From Ancylobacter sp. WKF20 (GTDB lineage Bacteria > Pseudomonadota > Alphaproteobacteria > Rhizobiales > Xanthobacteraceae): 64,000 nucleotides of DNA. How positions within the stretch are numbered: the first letter of the stretch is position 1; each line of letters begins with the position of its first letter. Below, piece by piece: positions 1 through 10,060 of this stretch. Where the stretch lies: NCBI RefSeq assembly GCF_029760895.1, contig NZ_CP121679.1, positions 1,364,001 through 1,428,000 of the forward strand, in the 5' to 3' direction. The notes beneath the pieces are model-generated. The model saw nothing but the letters and a program-made list of their open reading frames with translations, made no database searches and was not told the origin of the DNA. Both the position numbers and the translations under genes were made by a program.

Positions 1-1
1 C

Positions 2-313
2 GGCACGGCACGCCTTGCCGGCATTATGGCGGCCAAGCGCACCCATGAGCTGATTCCGCTCTGCCACGCGCTGCTGCTGTCGAAGGTCGCGGTGGAGATC
101 GAACCGGATGCGGCGCTTCCGGGTTTGCGGGTGCGGGCCACGGTGCGCACCAGCGGCCAGACCGGCGTGGAAATGGAAGCACTCACCGCTGTCTCCGTCG
201 CCTGCCTCACCGTCTACGACATGGCCAAGGCGGTGGACCGGGGCATGCGGATCGAGGCGATCCGGCTGCTGGAGAAATCCGGCGGCCGCTCCGGGCATTG
301 GCAGGCCGACTGA
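2..313 (+). CDS. moaC: Cyclic pyranopterin monophosphate synthase MoaC (5'-truncated by window edge)
   Basis: The last 103 residues of MoaC, which converts 3',8-cyclo-7,8-dihydro-GTP to cyclic pyranopterin monophosphate in molybdenum cofactor synthesis. The reading frame is open from base 2. Seen: [13 protein letters not shown], the family block [20 protein letters not shown], and the C-terminal [12 protein letters not shown]. The usual LCHPLPL segment reads LCHALLL here, so two prolines are replaced while the active-site histidine is kept. Roughly the first third of the protein is outside the window. moeA follows after 16 bases, so the two are likely cotranscribed. Confidence 0.95.
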   Translation, partial: GTARLAGIMAAKRTHELIPLCHALLLSKVAVEIEPDAALPGLRVRATVRTSGQTGVEMEALTAVSVACLTVYDMAKAVDRGMRIEAIRLLEKSGGRSGHWQAD

Positions 314-329
314 ACAAGGGGAACACGCC

Positions 330-1556
330 ATGGCGCTGATGCCGGTTGAAGAGGCGCTGGCGCGCCTGCTCGCTTCCGCCGCTCCCCTGCCGACCGAGCG
401 CGTGCCGCTCATGGACGCCGCCGGCCGGGTGCTGGCCGAACCGCTCATCGCCCATCGCACCACGCCCGGCGCCGATGTCTCGGCCATGGACGGCTATGCC
501 GTGCGGGCGCAGGACGCGGCCGAACTGCCGGCTACCCTCACCTTGATCGGCGAATCGGCGGCCGGACGGCCCTTCCCGGACGAGGTGTTGCCCGGCACAA
601 CGGTGCGCATCTTCACCGGCGCGGTGATGCCCATCGGGGCCGACGCCGTGGTGATCCAGGAGGACACGCTGCGCGAGGGTAATCGGGTCGCCATTCGCGA
701 GGCGGCGACGCCCGGACGCCATATACGCCGCGCCGGTGGCGATTTCGCCAGCGGCGAGGCGTTGCTCGCCCCCGGCCACCGGCTGCGGGCCCGCGACCTC
801 GCGCTCGCCGCCTCGGCGGATATAGCCGAGCTCAGCGTGTACCGACGCCCGCGCGTGGGCCTTCTTTCCACCGGCGACGAACTGGTGCGCCCCGGTGCGG
901 GCGCGGGCGCGCATCAGGTGATCCTCTCCAACATCTATTCGGTCGGCGCGCTCGCCCGCGCGGCGGGGGCCGAGGTGACGGATTTCGGCATCCTGCCGGA
1001 TGACATGGCGGCGACACAGGCGGGCGTGAGTTCGGCGCTCGCCGCCGGCTTCGATGTGCTGGTGACGACGGGCGGCGCCTCGGTGGGCGACCACGACCTC
1101 GTCGCCCCAGCGCTGACCGCGCAGGGCGTGGCGCTCGATGTCCACAAGGTCGCGCTGCGCCCGGGCAAGCCGCTGATGTTCGGCACCTACGCCCATGCGG
1201 CATCCGTCAGCCATGTGCTTGGCCTGCCCGGCAACCCGGTCTCCGCCCATGTCTGCGCCCTGCTCTATCTCGTGCCGCTTCTGAAGGCGCTACAGGGAAT
1301 TGAAGTGCCACCCTGCGTGCCGCTCAAGCCCGCCCGCCTCGCCACCGACATCAGGGCCAACGAGATGCGCATGGATTTCCAGCGGGCGCAGATCGTCGGG
1401 GATCAGGACGGCCTGCCGCTGGTGCGCCCGCTGCCGGTGCAGGACAGCTCCATGCTCTCCGTGCTCGCCCGCGCCGACGTGCTGCTGGTGCGCCAGCCGC
1501 ACGCGCCGGCGGCGAAGGCGGGCGAGCCCTGCGAGATTCTGCCGCTCGAGGATTGA
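330..1556 (+). CDS. moeA: Molybdopterin molybdenumtransferase MoeA
   Basis: 408-residue MoeA, which inserts molybdate into adenylylated molybdopterin in the cytoplasm. The MoeA N-terminal domain carries SAMDGYAV at 51-58. The MoCF/MogA-like domain carries TTGGASVGDHD at 246-256 and GLPGNPVS at 298-305, followed by the C-terminal beta domain. Length is typical. The ATG at 330 is chosen because AAGGGG lies 8 bases upstream; an earlier in-frame start would run back through moaC. Same-pathway neighbour moaC is immediately upstream. Confidence 0.96.
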   Translation: MALMPVEEALARLLASAAPLPTERVPLMDAAGRVLAEPLIAHRTTPGADVSAMDGYAVRAQDAAELPATLTLIGESAAGRPFPDEVLPGTTVRIFTGAVMPIGADAVVIQEDTLREGNRVAIREAATPGRHIRRAGGDFASGEALLAPGHRLRARDLALAASADIAELSVYRRPRVGLLSTGDELVRPGAGAGAHQVILSNIYSVGALARAAGAEVTDFGILPDDMAATQAGVSSALAAGFDVLVTTGGASVGDHDLVAPALTAQGVALDVHKVALRPGKPLMFGTYAHAASVSHVLGLPGNPVSAHVCALLYLVPLLKALQGIEVPPCVPLKPARLATDIRANEMRMDFQRAQIVGDQDGLPLVRPLPVQDSSMLSVLARADVLLVRQPHAPAAKAGEPCEILPLED

Positions 1557-1604
1557 CCCCGCGAGCCGCAGCCTGTGTTCTGGACATCAAGCTGGGGGCT
1601 GGCG

Positions 1605-1997
1605 ATGGACATCAATCTTCCCGACGTGAAGGTGGAGGTGGAAGCCGCCTTCGACCGCTATGAGCAGGCGCTGGTGAGCAACGATGTCGCCGGGCTCGAC
1701 GCGCTGTTCTGGGCCGATCCGACCACCATTCGCTATGGCAATGGCGAGAATCTCTACGGCATCGAGGCGATCCGCGCCTTCCGCAAGGCCCGCTCGCCGC
1801 ATGGGCTGGAGCGGACGCTGGATAAGACCGTCATCACCACCTATGGCCGCGACATGGCGGTGGCGTCCACTCTGTTCCGACGCGAGACCATGCCCGGCCG
1901 TGTCGGCCGGCAGATGCAGACCTGGATGCGCACGCCCGAGGGCTGGAAGGTCGTGGCGGCGCATGTGAGCGTCATCGCCGATCCCGACGAAGGATGA
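1605..1997 (+). CDS. AtzH/HpxZ-like protein (DUF3225, SnoaL-like fold)
   Basis: 130-residue SnoaL/NTF2-like protein of the DUF3225 family, which includes HpxZ of oxalurate catabolism and AtzH of cyanuric acid catabolism. Seen: an N-terminal helix with [20 protein letters not shown], then [13 protein letters not shown] and the end [18 protein letters not shown], all typical of the family. The ATG at 1605 is preferred because GGGGGCTGGCG precedes it; an upstream in-frame ATG at 1575 would add ten residues with no match. It lies 48 bases after moeA. The nearby allophanate hydrolase suggests the AtzH-type role (as I recall it, clearing 1,3-dicarboxyurea to allophanate), which is inference. Confidence 0.8.
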   Translation: MDINLPDVKVEVEAAFDRYEQALVSNDVAGLDALFWADPTTIRYGNGENLYGIEAIRAFRKARSPHGLERTLDKTVITTYGRDMAVASTLFRRETMPGRVGRQMQTWMRTPEGWKVVAAHVSVIADPDEG

Positions 1998-2097
1998 TGC
2001 CGCGCGCCGCGCGACGGACCGGGCGCATCATGCTAGCCTCGCCGCCTCGCCTCGCTACTCGTGCGTGGCGCGTTCGTCCTTCGGGTTGTTGAGCACG

Positions 2098-2790
2098 ATG
2101 TCTCTCGCCGTGATTCCGCCGGTCGCCGGCCCCCTCTCCGAGGCCCGCAAGCGGGTGACCCGCGCCGAGGAATTGCGGCTCCAGCTTGCCGACGAGATCA
2201 CCCGCGGCCGCCTGCCCCCCGGCACGGCGCTGGACGAAACGGTGCTGGCCGCCCGATTCGGCGTGTCCCGCACGCCGGTGCGCGAGGCGCTGCGCGAGCT
2301 CGCCGCCTCCGGCCTGGTCGATGCCCGCCCGCATCGCGGCGCCGTGGTCGCACGCCCCAGCCTTGAGCGGCTGCAGGACATGTTCGACGTCATGGCGGAG
2401 CTGGAGGCGCTGTGCGCCGGCCTCGCGGCGCTGGCCATGACCCCGGCGGAGCGCCGGCAGCTCGACCAGCTTCACCAGAGCATGGGCGACATGATGCGCG
2501 CGGGCGACTTCCCCGCCTATCGCGAGGCGAATGAGCAGTTCCACGCCGCGCTCTATGCCGGCAGCCATAACGACTATCTGGTGGAAATCACCGTCGGCAC
2601 GCGGCGGCGCCTCTCGCCCTTCCGGCGCGCCCAGTTCCACGCGCTCGGCCGCCTCGCCCTGTCCCATCGCGAGCATGACCGGGTGGTAACGGCCGTGCTG
2701 CGGGGCGAGCGGGAAGCGGCGGCAGCCGCCATGCGCTCGCACATCACCATCGTCCACGACGCCTATGAGCAATACGCTCAGACCGTTTGA
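2098..2790 (+). CDS. GntR-family transcriptional regulator, FadR subfamily (FCD domain)
   Basis: 230-residue regulator. The N-terminal winged helix-turn-helix carries LPPGTALDETVLAARFGVSR and TPVREALRELAASGLV, diagnostic of GntR. An all-helical FCD ligand-binding domain follows, with EANEQFHAAL and the histidine-bearing SHREHDRVVTAVLRG and AMRSHI segments that usually bind a metal. The ATG at 2098 is chosen by homology length; a GTG at 2065 in frame is possible, and neither has a strong ribosome site. It is convergent with the allophanate hydrolase gene and is the obvious candidate to control it; the inducer is unknown. Confidence 0.85.
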   Translation: MSLAVIPPVAGPLSEARKRVTRAEELRLQLADEITRGRLPPGTALDETVLAARFGVSRTPVREALRELAASGLVDARPHRGAVVARPSLERLQDMFDVMAELEALCAGLAALAMTPAERRQLDQLHQSMGDMMRAGDFPAYREANEQFHAALYAGSHNDYLVEITVGTRRRLSPFRRAQFHALGRLALSHREHDRVVTAVLRGEREAAAAAMRSHITIVHDAYEQYAQTV

Positions 2791-2826
2791 TCTCAGGCAC
2801 TTACGGGCACCGGCTGATTCGACCTC

Positions 2827-4650
2827 TTAGCCCGCCGGCGCCAGAGCCCCGCGCTTTGCCGCCTCATCCGCCAGAAAGGCGCGCCAGCCGCCGAAGCTGG
2901 TGATGTCACGCGCCGCCGGTGCAGCGGCCGCCTCCATGGCGAAGCCCTTGACCGCCGTGCCGTCCTCGAGCGTCACCGTGGCGATGCCAAGGGGCGCGGG
3001 AATGCCGGCCACCAGTCGCCCGAAAGCGGCTTCCGGCAGCGCCCAGACCTCACAGGCGATGCGCGTCCCGGAGCCCGCGGCGCCGCGCAGCAGGCCGGGC
3101 CGGCGCACCCGGCCCTCCGGCAGCAGGAAGAGGCGATAATCCGGGCTGGTCCGCGCCTCGCGGATGAACAAACCGCCGGACTCCACCAGCTCGCCATTGA
3201 GCGGCAGGCCGGACAAATGCGCCCCGAACAGGGCGACCGCCACATAGCCCGGCGCCGGAGCCGGAACGGCCGCCAAGGCCGGCGGATGAGCGGCCCCGGT
3301 CGCGCCGAGCGTCAGCCCGGTATCACGATGGAAGGCGGCACCAAGCGCGGCCAGATGCGCGTCCTGCCCCGCCGGCGCCAGCAAAGTGATGCCCGCCGGG
3401 GCGCCATCGGCGCGAATCTCTGCCGGCACGGCGAGGCCGCACATGTCGAGCAAGTTGACGAAATTCGTGTAGACGCCGAGCTGGCTGTTGCAGCGCACCG
3501 GCTCGGCCAGCATCTGCGCGACCGTGAACACGGTCGGCATGGTCGGCACCATCAGCGCGTCGATGCCGGCGAGCGCCGCCCGCGCCTGCGCCTTCAGCTC
3601 CGCCAGCCGGTACTGGCCGCGAAACGCCTCGACGGCGCTGAAATGGCGGCCCTGCTCGATGATGCCGGCGACCACCGGATGCACCGACGCGGGCCGCGAT
3701 TCGAGAAAGGCGCCGACCGCCGCGTAGCGCTCCGCCACCCAAGGCCCCTCATAGAGCAGCCGCGCCGTCTCGAAGAACGGCGTGAGGTCGATCTCGACCA
3801 GCCGCGCGCCCAGCCGCGCCATGCGCTCGGCGGCGCGCCGGAACCCCGCCTCCGAGGCGCGGTCGCCAAAGGTCACGAGATCCTGCGCGCGCGGCACGGC
3901 GAGCGTCGGGCCGGCCGGAAAGCCGGCGAGACCTCCCAGCGGCAGGACGCGCGAATAGGGATCATCCTCGTCCGCCCCGGCCATGACGGAGGTCGCCAGC
4001 AGCGCGTCTTCCACCGTGAGCGCGAAGACCGACACGCAGTCCAGCGAGCGGCAGGCCGGCACGACGCCGCGTGTCGAGACAAGGCCGAGACTGGGTTTGA
4101 GGCCGACGATATTGTTCAGCCCGGCCGGCACGCGGCCGGAACCAGCCGTGTCCGTCCCCAGCGCAAAGGCGACCAGCCCCGCCGCGACCGCAACCGCCGA
4201 GCCAGAGCTGGACCCCCCCGGCACCAGATCATCGCGCACGGCGTTGCGCGGCGTGCCATAGGGCGAGCGCGTGCCATTGAGCCCGGTGGCGAACTGATCG
4301 AGATTCGTCTTGCCGAGAACAATCGCCCCCGCCCGGCGCAGCCGCGCCACGGCCGCCGCGTCGCGCGTGGCGGGATAGGCGTAGTCTGGGCAGGCGCAGG
4401 TGGTCGGCAGGCCGGCGACGTCGATATTGTCCTTCACCGCGAAGGGCACGCCGTAGAGCGGCATCTGGGCGGGATCGGCGCCCTCGAGCCGCGCGAGCTG
4501 GGCCGCGATGCCGGCATCGTCGACCAGCGCCATGAACACCGCCGGATCGCCATGCGCCACGATGAGCGCCCGTGCCCGCGCCACCGTTTCCGCCGGCCGG
4601 GCCCGCCCCGCGCGGTGGGCGGCGAGAATGTCAGCTATGGTTCCGATCAC
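2827..4650 (-). CDS. atzF: Allophanate hydrolase (AtzF type)
   Basis: 607-residue amidase-signature enzyme hydrolysing allophanate to ammonia and CO2. Domain 1 is the amidase with the Ser-cisSer-Lys triad in place: Lys73 in [10 protein letters not shown], Ser147 in PGGSSSGSA, Ser171 in [13 protein letters not shown]; the 74 and 24 residue spacings match the family. Domain 2 (about 455-600) is the allophanate-hydrolase C-terminal domain with [17 protein letters not shown] and FGGWRAFLA, thought to decarboxylate N-carboxycarbamate. The start is a GTG with AAAGG nine bases upstream. No urea carboxylase or cyanuric acid hydrolase gene is in the window, so the source of allophanate is not shown. 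Confidence 0.93.
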   Translation of the reverse strand: MIGTIADILAAHRAGRARPAETVARARALIVAHGDPAVFMALVDDAGIAAQLARLEGADPAQMPLYGVPFAVKDNIDVAGLPTTCACPDYAYPATRDAAAVARLRRAGAIVLGKTNLDQFATGLNGTRSPYGTPRNAVRDDLVPGGSSSGSAVAVAAGLVAFALGTDTAGSGRVPAGLNNIVGLKPSLGLVSTRGVVPACRSLDCVSVFALTVEDALLATSVMAGADEDDPYSRVLPLGGLAGFPAGPTLAVPRAQDLVTFGDRASEAGFRRAAERMARLGARLVEIDLTPFFETARLLYEGPWVAERYAAVGAFLESRPASVHPVVAGIIEQGRHFSAVEAFRGQYRLAELKAQARAALAGIDALMVPTMPTVFTVAQMLAEPVRCNSQLGVYTNFVNLLDMCGLAVPAEIRADGAPAGITLLAPAGQDAHLAALGAAFHRDTGLTLGATGAAHPPALAAVPAPAPGYVAVALFGAHLSGLPLNGELVESGGLFIREARTSPDYRLFLLPEGRVRRPGLLRGAAGSGTRIACEVWALPEAAFGRLVAGIPAPLGIATVTLEDGTAVKGFAMEAAAAPAARDITSFGGWRAFLADEAAKRGALAPAG

Positions 4651-4680
4651 GACTCGCGCCTTTCGTGCTGCACGCAGGAC

Positions 4681-4718
4681 TATGCATAGGCATTAGGCAA
4701 TATCTGGGCCATTGCATA
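4681..4718 (-). promoter_or_regulatory. Possible regulator-binding repeats upstream of atzF
   Basis: Two copies of TGCATA (4683-4688, within the palindrome TATGCATA at 4681-4688, and 4713-4718 within TTGCATACA) are exactly 30 bases apart, about three helical turns. They lie 33 and 63 bases upstream of the atzF start. FCD-type GntR regulators bind short palindromes, so this may be the operator of the GntR protein encoded downstream. This is inference from position only. Confidence 0.35.
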
Positions 4719-4779
4719 CAGATAGCCGACCTGCCCGTCGCGCGCCAGAGTTGCGGCAGGGTGAGAATTCCCCGTTGTG

Positions 4780-4794
4780 GAACACACAAAGAAC
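4780..4794 (+). promoter_or_regulatory. LexA operator (SOS box) 1 of lexA
   Basis: GAAC-ACACAAA-GAAC, a perfect match (on the complementary strand GTTC-N7-GTTC) to the alphaproteobacterial LexA operator. It lies 69-83 bases upstream of the lexA start, as expected for autoregulation. Confidence 0.85.
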
Positions 4795-4805
4795 GGATAG
4801 TGTTT

Positions 4806-4820
4806 GTTCGTGATTTGTTT
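4806..4820 (+). promoter_or_regulatory. LexA operator (SOS box) 2 of lexA, one mismatch
   Basis: GTTC-GTGATTT-GTTT, one base from the GTTC-N7-GTTC consensus. It lies 11 bases after the first box and 43-57 bases before the lexA start. Together they form a two-operator promoter in the short divergent region shared with atzF. Confidence 0.6.
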
Positions 4821-4862
4821 CGCTTAACGGCCCTCGGGCACCCTACAGACGGATCGGGATCG

Positions 4863-5564
4863 ATGCTCACCCGCAAACAGCACGAGCTGCTGCTCTTCAT
4901 CGACGAACGCCTGAAACGGGACGGCGTGCCCCCCTCTTTCGAGGAAATGAAGGAGGCGCTCGATCTGCGGTCGAAATCGGGCATTCACCGCCTGATCACG
5001 GCGCTGGAAGAGCGCGGCTTCATCCGCCGCCTGCCCAACCGGGCCCGCGCGCTCGAAGTGCTCCGCCTGCCGGAGGACGCGCAGGCCCGCCCCGCGCGTG
5101 GCGCCTTCGCCCCCAATGTGATCGAAGGCAGCCTCGGCCGGGTGAAGCTGCCCTCCGCCGCGGTGGAGGAGGATTCCCGCCGCCCGGTAGCGATCCCCAT
5201 CGTCGGCCGCATCGCCGCCGGCTCACCCATCTCCGCCATCCAGTCGCCCGACAGCACGATCAACATGCCGCCGGAAATGCTTTCGGGCGGCGAGCATTTC
5301 GCCCTTGAGGTGCGTGGTGATTCGATGATCGAGGCCGGCATCTTCGATGGCGACCTCGCGCTGATCCGCAAATCCGATACCGCCAGCACCGGCGACATCG
5401 TGGTGGCGCTGATCGACGACGAGGACGCTACGCTGAAGCGCCTGCGCCGCAAGGGCGCGTCCATCGCGCTGGAAGCCGCCAACCCGGCCTATGAGACCCG
5501 CATTTTCGGACCCGACCGGGTGCAGATTCAGGGCCGGCTCGTCGCGCTGTTCCGGCGCTACTGA
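4863..5564 (+). CDS. lexA: SOS response repressor LexA
   Basis: 233-residue LexA: a self-cleaving repressor of DNA-damage genes. The N-terminal winged helix (1-65) begins [12 protein letters not shown] with [18 protein letters not shown] as recognition region. The cleavage site Ala119-Gly120 is in [11 protein letters not shown]; the S24 peptidase dyad is Ser154 ([10 protein letters not shown]) and Lys192 ([10 protein letters not shown]). The alphaproteobacterial form has a longer linker than E. coli LexA. The ATG at 4863 starts exactly at the conserved MLTRKQ. Two LexA operators precede it. Its stop overlaps the end of comEC by 7 bases (convergent). Confidence 0.97.
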   Translation: MLTRKQHELLLFIDERLKRDGVPPSFEEMKEALDLRSKSGIHRLITALEERGFIRRLPNRARALEVLRLPEDAQARPARGAFAPNVIEGSLGRVKLPSAAVEEDSRRPVAIPIVGRIAAGSPISAIQSPDSTINMPPEMLSGGEHFALEVRGDSMIEAGIFDGDLALIRKSDTASTGDIVVALIDDEDATLKRLRRKGASIALEAANPAYETRIFGPDRVQIQGRLVALFRRY

Positions 5565-8560
5565 GCGGGGATGGTCGCGCTTCCGGGCGCGGCCCGCGGA
5601 TCGGCAACACTGGAGCCGTTGCGTCTTTCCGGCGTGACGGATGGTGCTGCCGGCAACCACGGCCTGGCGCCATCCGGCGGGCGCGAGTCGACCACCCGCC
5701 AGACGACCTTGGGTCTCAGTTCTGGTGGATGTGCGGTGGGCAGTTCAGGAGCCGTCGCGCGCGACGAGGGGGACAGAACCACCTCGGAAGGCTGGGGCTC
5801 ACGGGCATCGGCCACGCCGGTTGTGATCGGCGACACGGCGCCGGGTGTCTTCACCCCGTATGTCGCGTCGTCTGGCGGCGCGCCGGCGGATGGGGTCTTC
5901 TCGGTCACCGTCGGCGATGGCGCACCCGTGAGCCAAGGTGTTCGCTCGTCAGGCAACGTAGCGCTGGAGCCATCGGTGCGAGCGCTCTCCAGGTTGCCTA
6001 TGGGGGCGTCTCGCTGAAGAGTCGCTTGGGCGCGCGCATCCAGAGAAGCATCTGCACCCATCGCCGCCGCGTTCTGTACGGGAGGAGGCGCAGCCCGCCC
6101 CACCTCGCTTGGCGCAGGAGCCTGCGCCACCCGTCCCGCCGCGCTTGGCGCAGCAGCCGGCGCCGTCATCTCCGCGCCGCCCTCGACAGCAGCGCCGACC
6201 GCGCCGCCCCCGCCCCCATCTTCATCGTCAGTGATACCATCTTCGGCATCAGCAAAGCCGGTGAGCCCGACCCGCACCGCGGGCTCCGGCCCGACCGCCT
6301 CGCGATACAACGCCAGCGCCGAGGTCTGCCGTCGTGGGTCGATGCGCAGCACCTGCGCCGCGCAATCCTTGGGCGGCGCCTCGGTGGTGATCAGCAGCGC
6401 CACGCGCCGGCAGTCCTCCTCCAATGAGTCGCGGTGGCGCGACAGCGCGATAATCTCGCCGCCCGCCGTTTGCAGCGTGCAGCCCAGCGGATCGCAGCGC
6501 GCCGCCTGCGTCAGGGTCGGGTCCGCGAGGCGCGTGCGCTCACCCTCGGCGCTGAGCCATTGCTCGACGACGAAGCGGCCGGCTAGGCCGCGATCACGGT
6601 CGCCCATCAGCGTCAGCCGCCCGTCGCTCTGGCGCACCGCCACCGTCCGCCCCTCGCGGTCGACCAGTATGTCCGGCCGCTCGCGCAGCGGCGCCAGCGC
6701 AAGCCCGGCCAGCGCCAGCACGGGCGCCACAAGCACCAGCCGGCTGCGCAATAGGCAGAGGGCGGTGAGCGCCAGCGCGAACAGTACGAGACTCGCCAGC
6801 GGCAGCGCCGGCAGGCCGCGATCGGCACCGGGCACGGCGGCGACGGCGCGGGAGATGTCGACCATCCGCCCGATGCCCCAGCCCATCACATGCCAGGCCG
6901 GCGCGTCCCAGCCGAACGGAATGAGCAGCGCCCCCGCCAACCCCGCCGGCATGATGATGAAGGAGGCAATCGGCATCGCCCCGAGATTGGCGATGAGGCT
7001 CAGCGGCGCGAGGCGCTGGAAGTGATAGGCGGCGAAGGGCGCGGTCGCGAGGCCCGCCGCCAGCGATGTCAGCACCAGCGCGGCGATATAGACCGCCGGC
7101 CGATGCAGACAGCCCAGCCGCGCGCCCGGCAGTTCGGCCACCTGTCGTCCCCAATGCGCATAGGCGGCGACCAGCGCCAGCGTTGCGGCAAAGGACATCT
7201 GCGCGCCGGGATCGAGCACCGCCCAGGGTGTGAGCGCCAGCAGCAGCAGGGCGGCAACCGCCAGGGTACGGAGCGTCAGCGCGGGCCGGCCGAGAGCGAC
7301 GCCGGCGAGCACGATGAGCGTCATCAGATAGGCGCGCTGCGTCGCCACCTCGCCGCCGGACAGCACGAGATAAAAGGTCGCCGCCAGCGCGGCCGGCACC
7401 GCCGCCCAGTTCTTGATCGGGTAGCGCAGCGCCAGCGCCGGCGAGAGCGCCAGCAGCGCCCGCACCAGAAAGAACATGCCCGTCGCCACCAGCGCCATGT
7501 GCAGGCCGGAGATGGACAGGACATGCGAGAGGCCGGCCACCCGCATGCTCTCCTCGATGCTCTCCGGCACCCCGTCGCGCAGCCCCGTCACCAGGGCGAC
7601 AGCGATCGCCGCATCGCCCTGCGTCTGCGCCGAGGCTCCCGGCGGCAGCAGCGCCGCGCGGATGCGGTCGGCAATCGTCGCCCGCGTGGCCGCAAGCCAG
7701 GCGCTGACGGAAAGACCAGCCGGAGGCGGAGCGGTGGCCGGCACAACCGCTACCTTGCCGAGCGCGAATCCGGTGGCGCCGATCCCTTCCAGCCAGGCCA
7801 GCCGGCCGAAATCGAAACCGCCGGGATAGGCGGGCCCGGGTGGCGGAGCGAGGCTCGCCCGCAGCGCCACATGGGCGCCGACCTCGGGCGGCGTGCGGCT
7901 CGTCAGCGTCACCCGCACGCGGCGAGGCGCGGTCTCGCCCCGGCCGTCGAACCGCGTGAGTGCGAGGGTGATGCGGCTGCCGCGCGCCCGCTGCTCCGCC
8001 GCCTCGACGAAACCGGCAATCTCCACCCCGTCGACCGCGCGTTGCAAAACCGGATGGGCGATACGCTGCACCTGCAGGCTGGCGGTAGCGAAGCCGGCGG
8101 CGAGGGTCGCCAGCAGCGCCAGCAGATGGAAGGCCAGTGGCCGCTCGCGCGCCAGCAGGGTGAGCGCAGCGAGGCCGACAGCGGGGATCAGCCCGGCATA
8201 GGGCCAGGGCTCGCGCGGTGCCCCGAAATAAAGCGCGATGCCGGCCGCGAACACCACCGGCAGGAACAGGAAGAAGCGCCGCTCGGCCACCTCCAGCGCG
8301 AGCGCCGCGCCCAGCGCCTCGGCAAACCGTCCGGCGATCCCCGGCAGGTCAATGAGGCCGCCTCGCGCGCCGCGCGGCACGCCGAAGGCGATGGCCCGCG
8401 CCCGCCCGCGCGCCCTTGATCCGGCTTCATCGCTGTGACGCCCCCGACGGGGCTCGCCCGCGTCCTGCACGCCCTGCCCCAGTCTCGGCGGCGCGCTGTT
8501 GAGGAGCGAACGCCAGCCATGCGGCGCCGCCATTTCCCACGCCGGGGAGCTATGGTACAC
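5558..8560 (-). CDS. comEC: ComEC/Rec2-family DNA uptake channel protein with large low-complexity insertion
   Basis: Up to 1000 residues; inner-membrane channel of the ComEC family for single-stranded DNA import. Seen: N-terminal DUF4131 region (about 95-270), then the competence domain with the hallmark [16 protein letters not shown] near residues 346-361 and many membrane helices to about residue 625. A soluble C-terminal domain follows. Between LALYREAVG (about 750-757) and [17 protein letters not shown] (about 952-968), which look like adjacent pieces of one ending, lies a roughly 195-residue Ala/Pro/Ser/Thr/Gly-rich segment. The start shown is GTG at 8560; ATG at 8533 is an equally good choice. 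Divergent from gltX. Confidence 0.85.
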   Translation of the reverse strand: MYHSSPAWEMAAPHGWRSLLNSAPPRLGQGVQDAGEPRRGRHSDEAGSRARGRARAIAFGVPRGARGGLIDLPGIAGRFAEALGAALALEVAERRFFLFLPVVFAAGIALYFGAPREPWPYAGLIPAVGLAALTLLARERPLAFHLLALLATLAAGFATASLQVQRIAHPVLQRAVDGVEIAGFVEAAEQRARGSRITLALTRFDGRGETAPRRVRVTLTSRTPPEVGAHVALRASLAPPPGPAYPGGFDFGRLAWLEGIGATGFALGKVAVVPATAPPPAGLSVSAWLAATRATIADRIRAALLPPGASAQTQGDAAIAVALVTGLRDGVPESIEESMRVAGLSHVLSISGLHMALVATGMFFLVRALLALSPALALRYPIKNWAAVPAALAATFYLVLSGGEVATQRAYLMTLIVLAGVALGRPALTLRTLAVAALLLLALTPWAVLDPGAQMSFAATLALVAAYAHWGRQVAELPGARLGCLHRPAVYIAALVLTSLAAGLATAPFAAYHFQRLAPLSLIANLGAMPIASFIIMPAGLAGALLIPFGWDAPAWHVMGWGIGRMVDISRAVAAVPGADRGLPALPLASLVLFALALTALCLLRSRLVLVAPVLALAGLALAPLRERPDILVDREGRTVAVRQSDGRLTLMGDRDRGLAGRFVVEQWLSAEGERTRLADPTLTQAARCDPLGCTLQTAGGEIIALSRHRDSLEEDCRRVALLITTEAPPKDCAAQVLRIDPRRQTSALALYREAVGPEPAVRVGLTGFADAEDGITDDEDGGGGGAVGAAVEGGAEMTAPAAAPSAAGRVAQAPAPSEVGRAAPPPVQNAAAMGADASLDARAQATLQRDAPIGNLESARTDGSSATLPDERTPWLTGAPSPTVTEKTPSAGAPPDDATYGVKTPGAVSPITTGVADAREPQPSEVVLSPSSRATAPELPTAHPPELRPKVVWRVVDSRPPDGARPWLPAAPSVTPERRNGSSVADPRAAPGSATIPAQ

Positions 8561-8623
8561 GCACCGTCCGCATCCGCCATGCTGTGCCGTCGCCCGCTAC
8601 CGGCGACGCGAGACGGAAGAGAT

Positions 8624-10060
8624 ATGTCCGAGACCGTCGTTACCCGCTTCGCCCCCTCGCCCACCGGTTTCCTGCACATTGGCGGCGCGCGCACCGCGCT
8701 GTTCAACTGGCTCTATGCCCGGGCGAAGGGCGGCACGATGCTGCTGCGCATCGAGGACACCGACCGGCAGCGCTCCACCCCCGAGGCGATCGACGCCATC
8801 ATCGACGGGCTGAAATGGCTCGGCATCGACTGGTCCGGCGACGTGATCTACCAGTTCGCCCGCGCCGAGCGGCACCGCGAGGCGGTGGAGCAGATGATCG
8901 CCGCCGGGCGCGCCTATCCGTGCTTTGCGACCGCGCAGGAGCTGGAGGAGATGCGGGAGAGCGCGCGTAGGGAAGGCCGCCCGCCGCGCTATGACGGGCG
9001 CTGGCGCGACCGCCCGGCCTCGGATTACCCGACCGACCGCAAGCCGGTGTACCGCCTGAAGGCGCCGACCGAGGGCGAGACGGTCATTGAGGATCTCGTG
9101 CAGGGCCGCGTCGTCATCCCCAACAAGGATCTCGACGACCTCGTGCTGCTGCGCTCGGACGGCACGCCGACCTACATGCTCTCGGTCGTGGTCGACGATC
9201 ACGACATGAACGTCACCCACATCATCCGCGGCGACGACCATCTGACCAATGCGGCGCGGCAGACGCAGATCTATCTCGCGCTCGGCTGGACCGTGCCCAA
9301 GATGGCGCACATCCCGCTGATCCACGGGCCGGATGGCGCCAAGCTCTCCAAGCGCCATGGCGCGCTCGGCGTCGATGCCTACCGCGCCATGGGCTATCTG
9401 CCGGCCGCGTTGCGCAACTATCTGGTGCGGCTCGGCTGGAGCCATGGCGACCAGGAAATTTTCTCGACCGACGAGATGAGCCAGCTCTTCGATCTCGACC
9501 GCGTGGGCCGCTCGGCGGCGCGCTTCGACTTCGCCAAGCTGGAGAACATCAATGGGCTCTATATGCGGGCGACGCCCGATGCGGAGCTGCTGGCGGCGCT
9601 GGATGAGGTGCTGCCGCATCTGCCGAACGGCGCGGAGATCGCCGCCGCCCTCACCCCCGAGCGCCGGGCGCAGCTTCTCGCCGCCATGCCCGGCCTGAAG
9701 GAGCGCGCCAAGACGCTGGTCGAGCTGATCGACAGCGCCAGCTACATCTGGAAGTCCCGCCCCTTCCCGCTGGAAGAGAAGGCGCAGGCGCTGCTCACCC
9801 CCGAGGCGCGCGACCTGCTCGCCGCGACCGGCGCGGCACTGGCCGGCGTCAGCGACTGGACCGCTGCCACCACCGAGGCCGCCGTTCGACAGGTGGCGGA
9901 GGCGAAGGCGGTGAAGCTCGGCGCGCTGGCCCAGCCGCTGCGCGCGGCGATGACCGGCCGCACCACCTCGCCCGGCATTTTCGACGTGCTGGCGGTTCTC
10001 GGCAAGGACGAGACGCTGGCGCGCATCGGCGATCAGGCGAGCGCCGCGCCTGCCGCCTGA
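8624..10060 (+). CDS. gltX: Glutamyl-tRNA synthetase
   Basis: 478-residue class I aminoacyl-tRNA synthetase charging tRNA-Glu (and often tRNA-Gln in bacteria lacking GlnRS, giving substrate for GatCAB). Seen: [20 protein letters not shown] with the HIGH-type motif at 18-21, the KMSKS-type loop KLSKRHG at 240-246, and the GluRS-specific RGDDHLTN at 202-209. The ATG at 8624 begins at the conserved N terminus. Whether the enzyme is discriminating is not decided here. Confidence 0.96.
   Translation: MSETVVTRFAPSPTGFLHIGGARTALFNWLYARAKGGTMLLRIEDTDRQRSTPEAIDAIIDGLKWLGIDWSGDVIYQFARAERHREAVEQMIAAGRAYPCFATAQELEEMRESARREGRPPRYDGRWRDRPASDYPTDRKPVYRLKAPTEGETVIEDLVQGRVVIPNKDLDDLVLLRSDGTPTYMLSVVVDDHDMNVTHIIRGDDHLTNAARQTQIYLALGWTVPKMAHIPLIHGPDGAKLSKRHGALGVDAYRAMGYLPAALRNYLVRLGWSHGDQEIFSTDEMSQLFDLDRVGRSAARFDFAKLENINGLYMRATPDAELLAALDEVLPHLPNGAEIAAALTPERRAQLLAAMPGLKERAKTLVELIDSASYIWKSRPFPLEEKAQALLTPEARDLLAATGAALAGVSDWTAATTEAAVRQVAEAKAVKLGALAQPLRAAMTGRTTSPGIFDVLAVLGKDETLARIGDQASAAPAA

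Noticed and set aside
2..313. moaC as a pseudogene because LCHPL reads LCHAL
   Set aside because: The frame is intact, the active-site histidine and the C-terminal signatures are present; this looks like tolerated variation, although the N-terminal part is outside the window.
3217..4689. 490-codon plus-strand frame opposite atzF
   Set aside because: Basic, low-information translation with no domain; atzF on the other strand has an intact catalytic triad.
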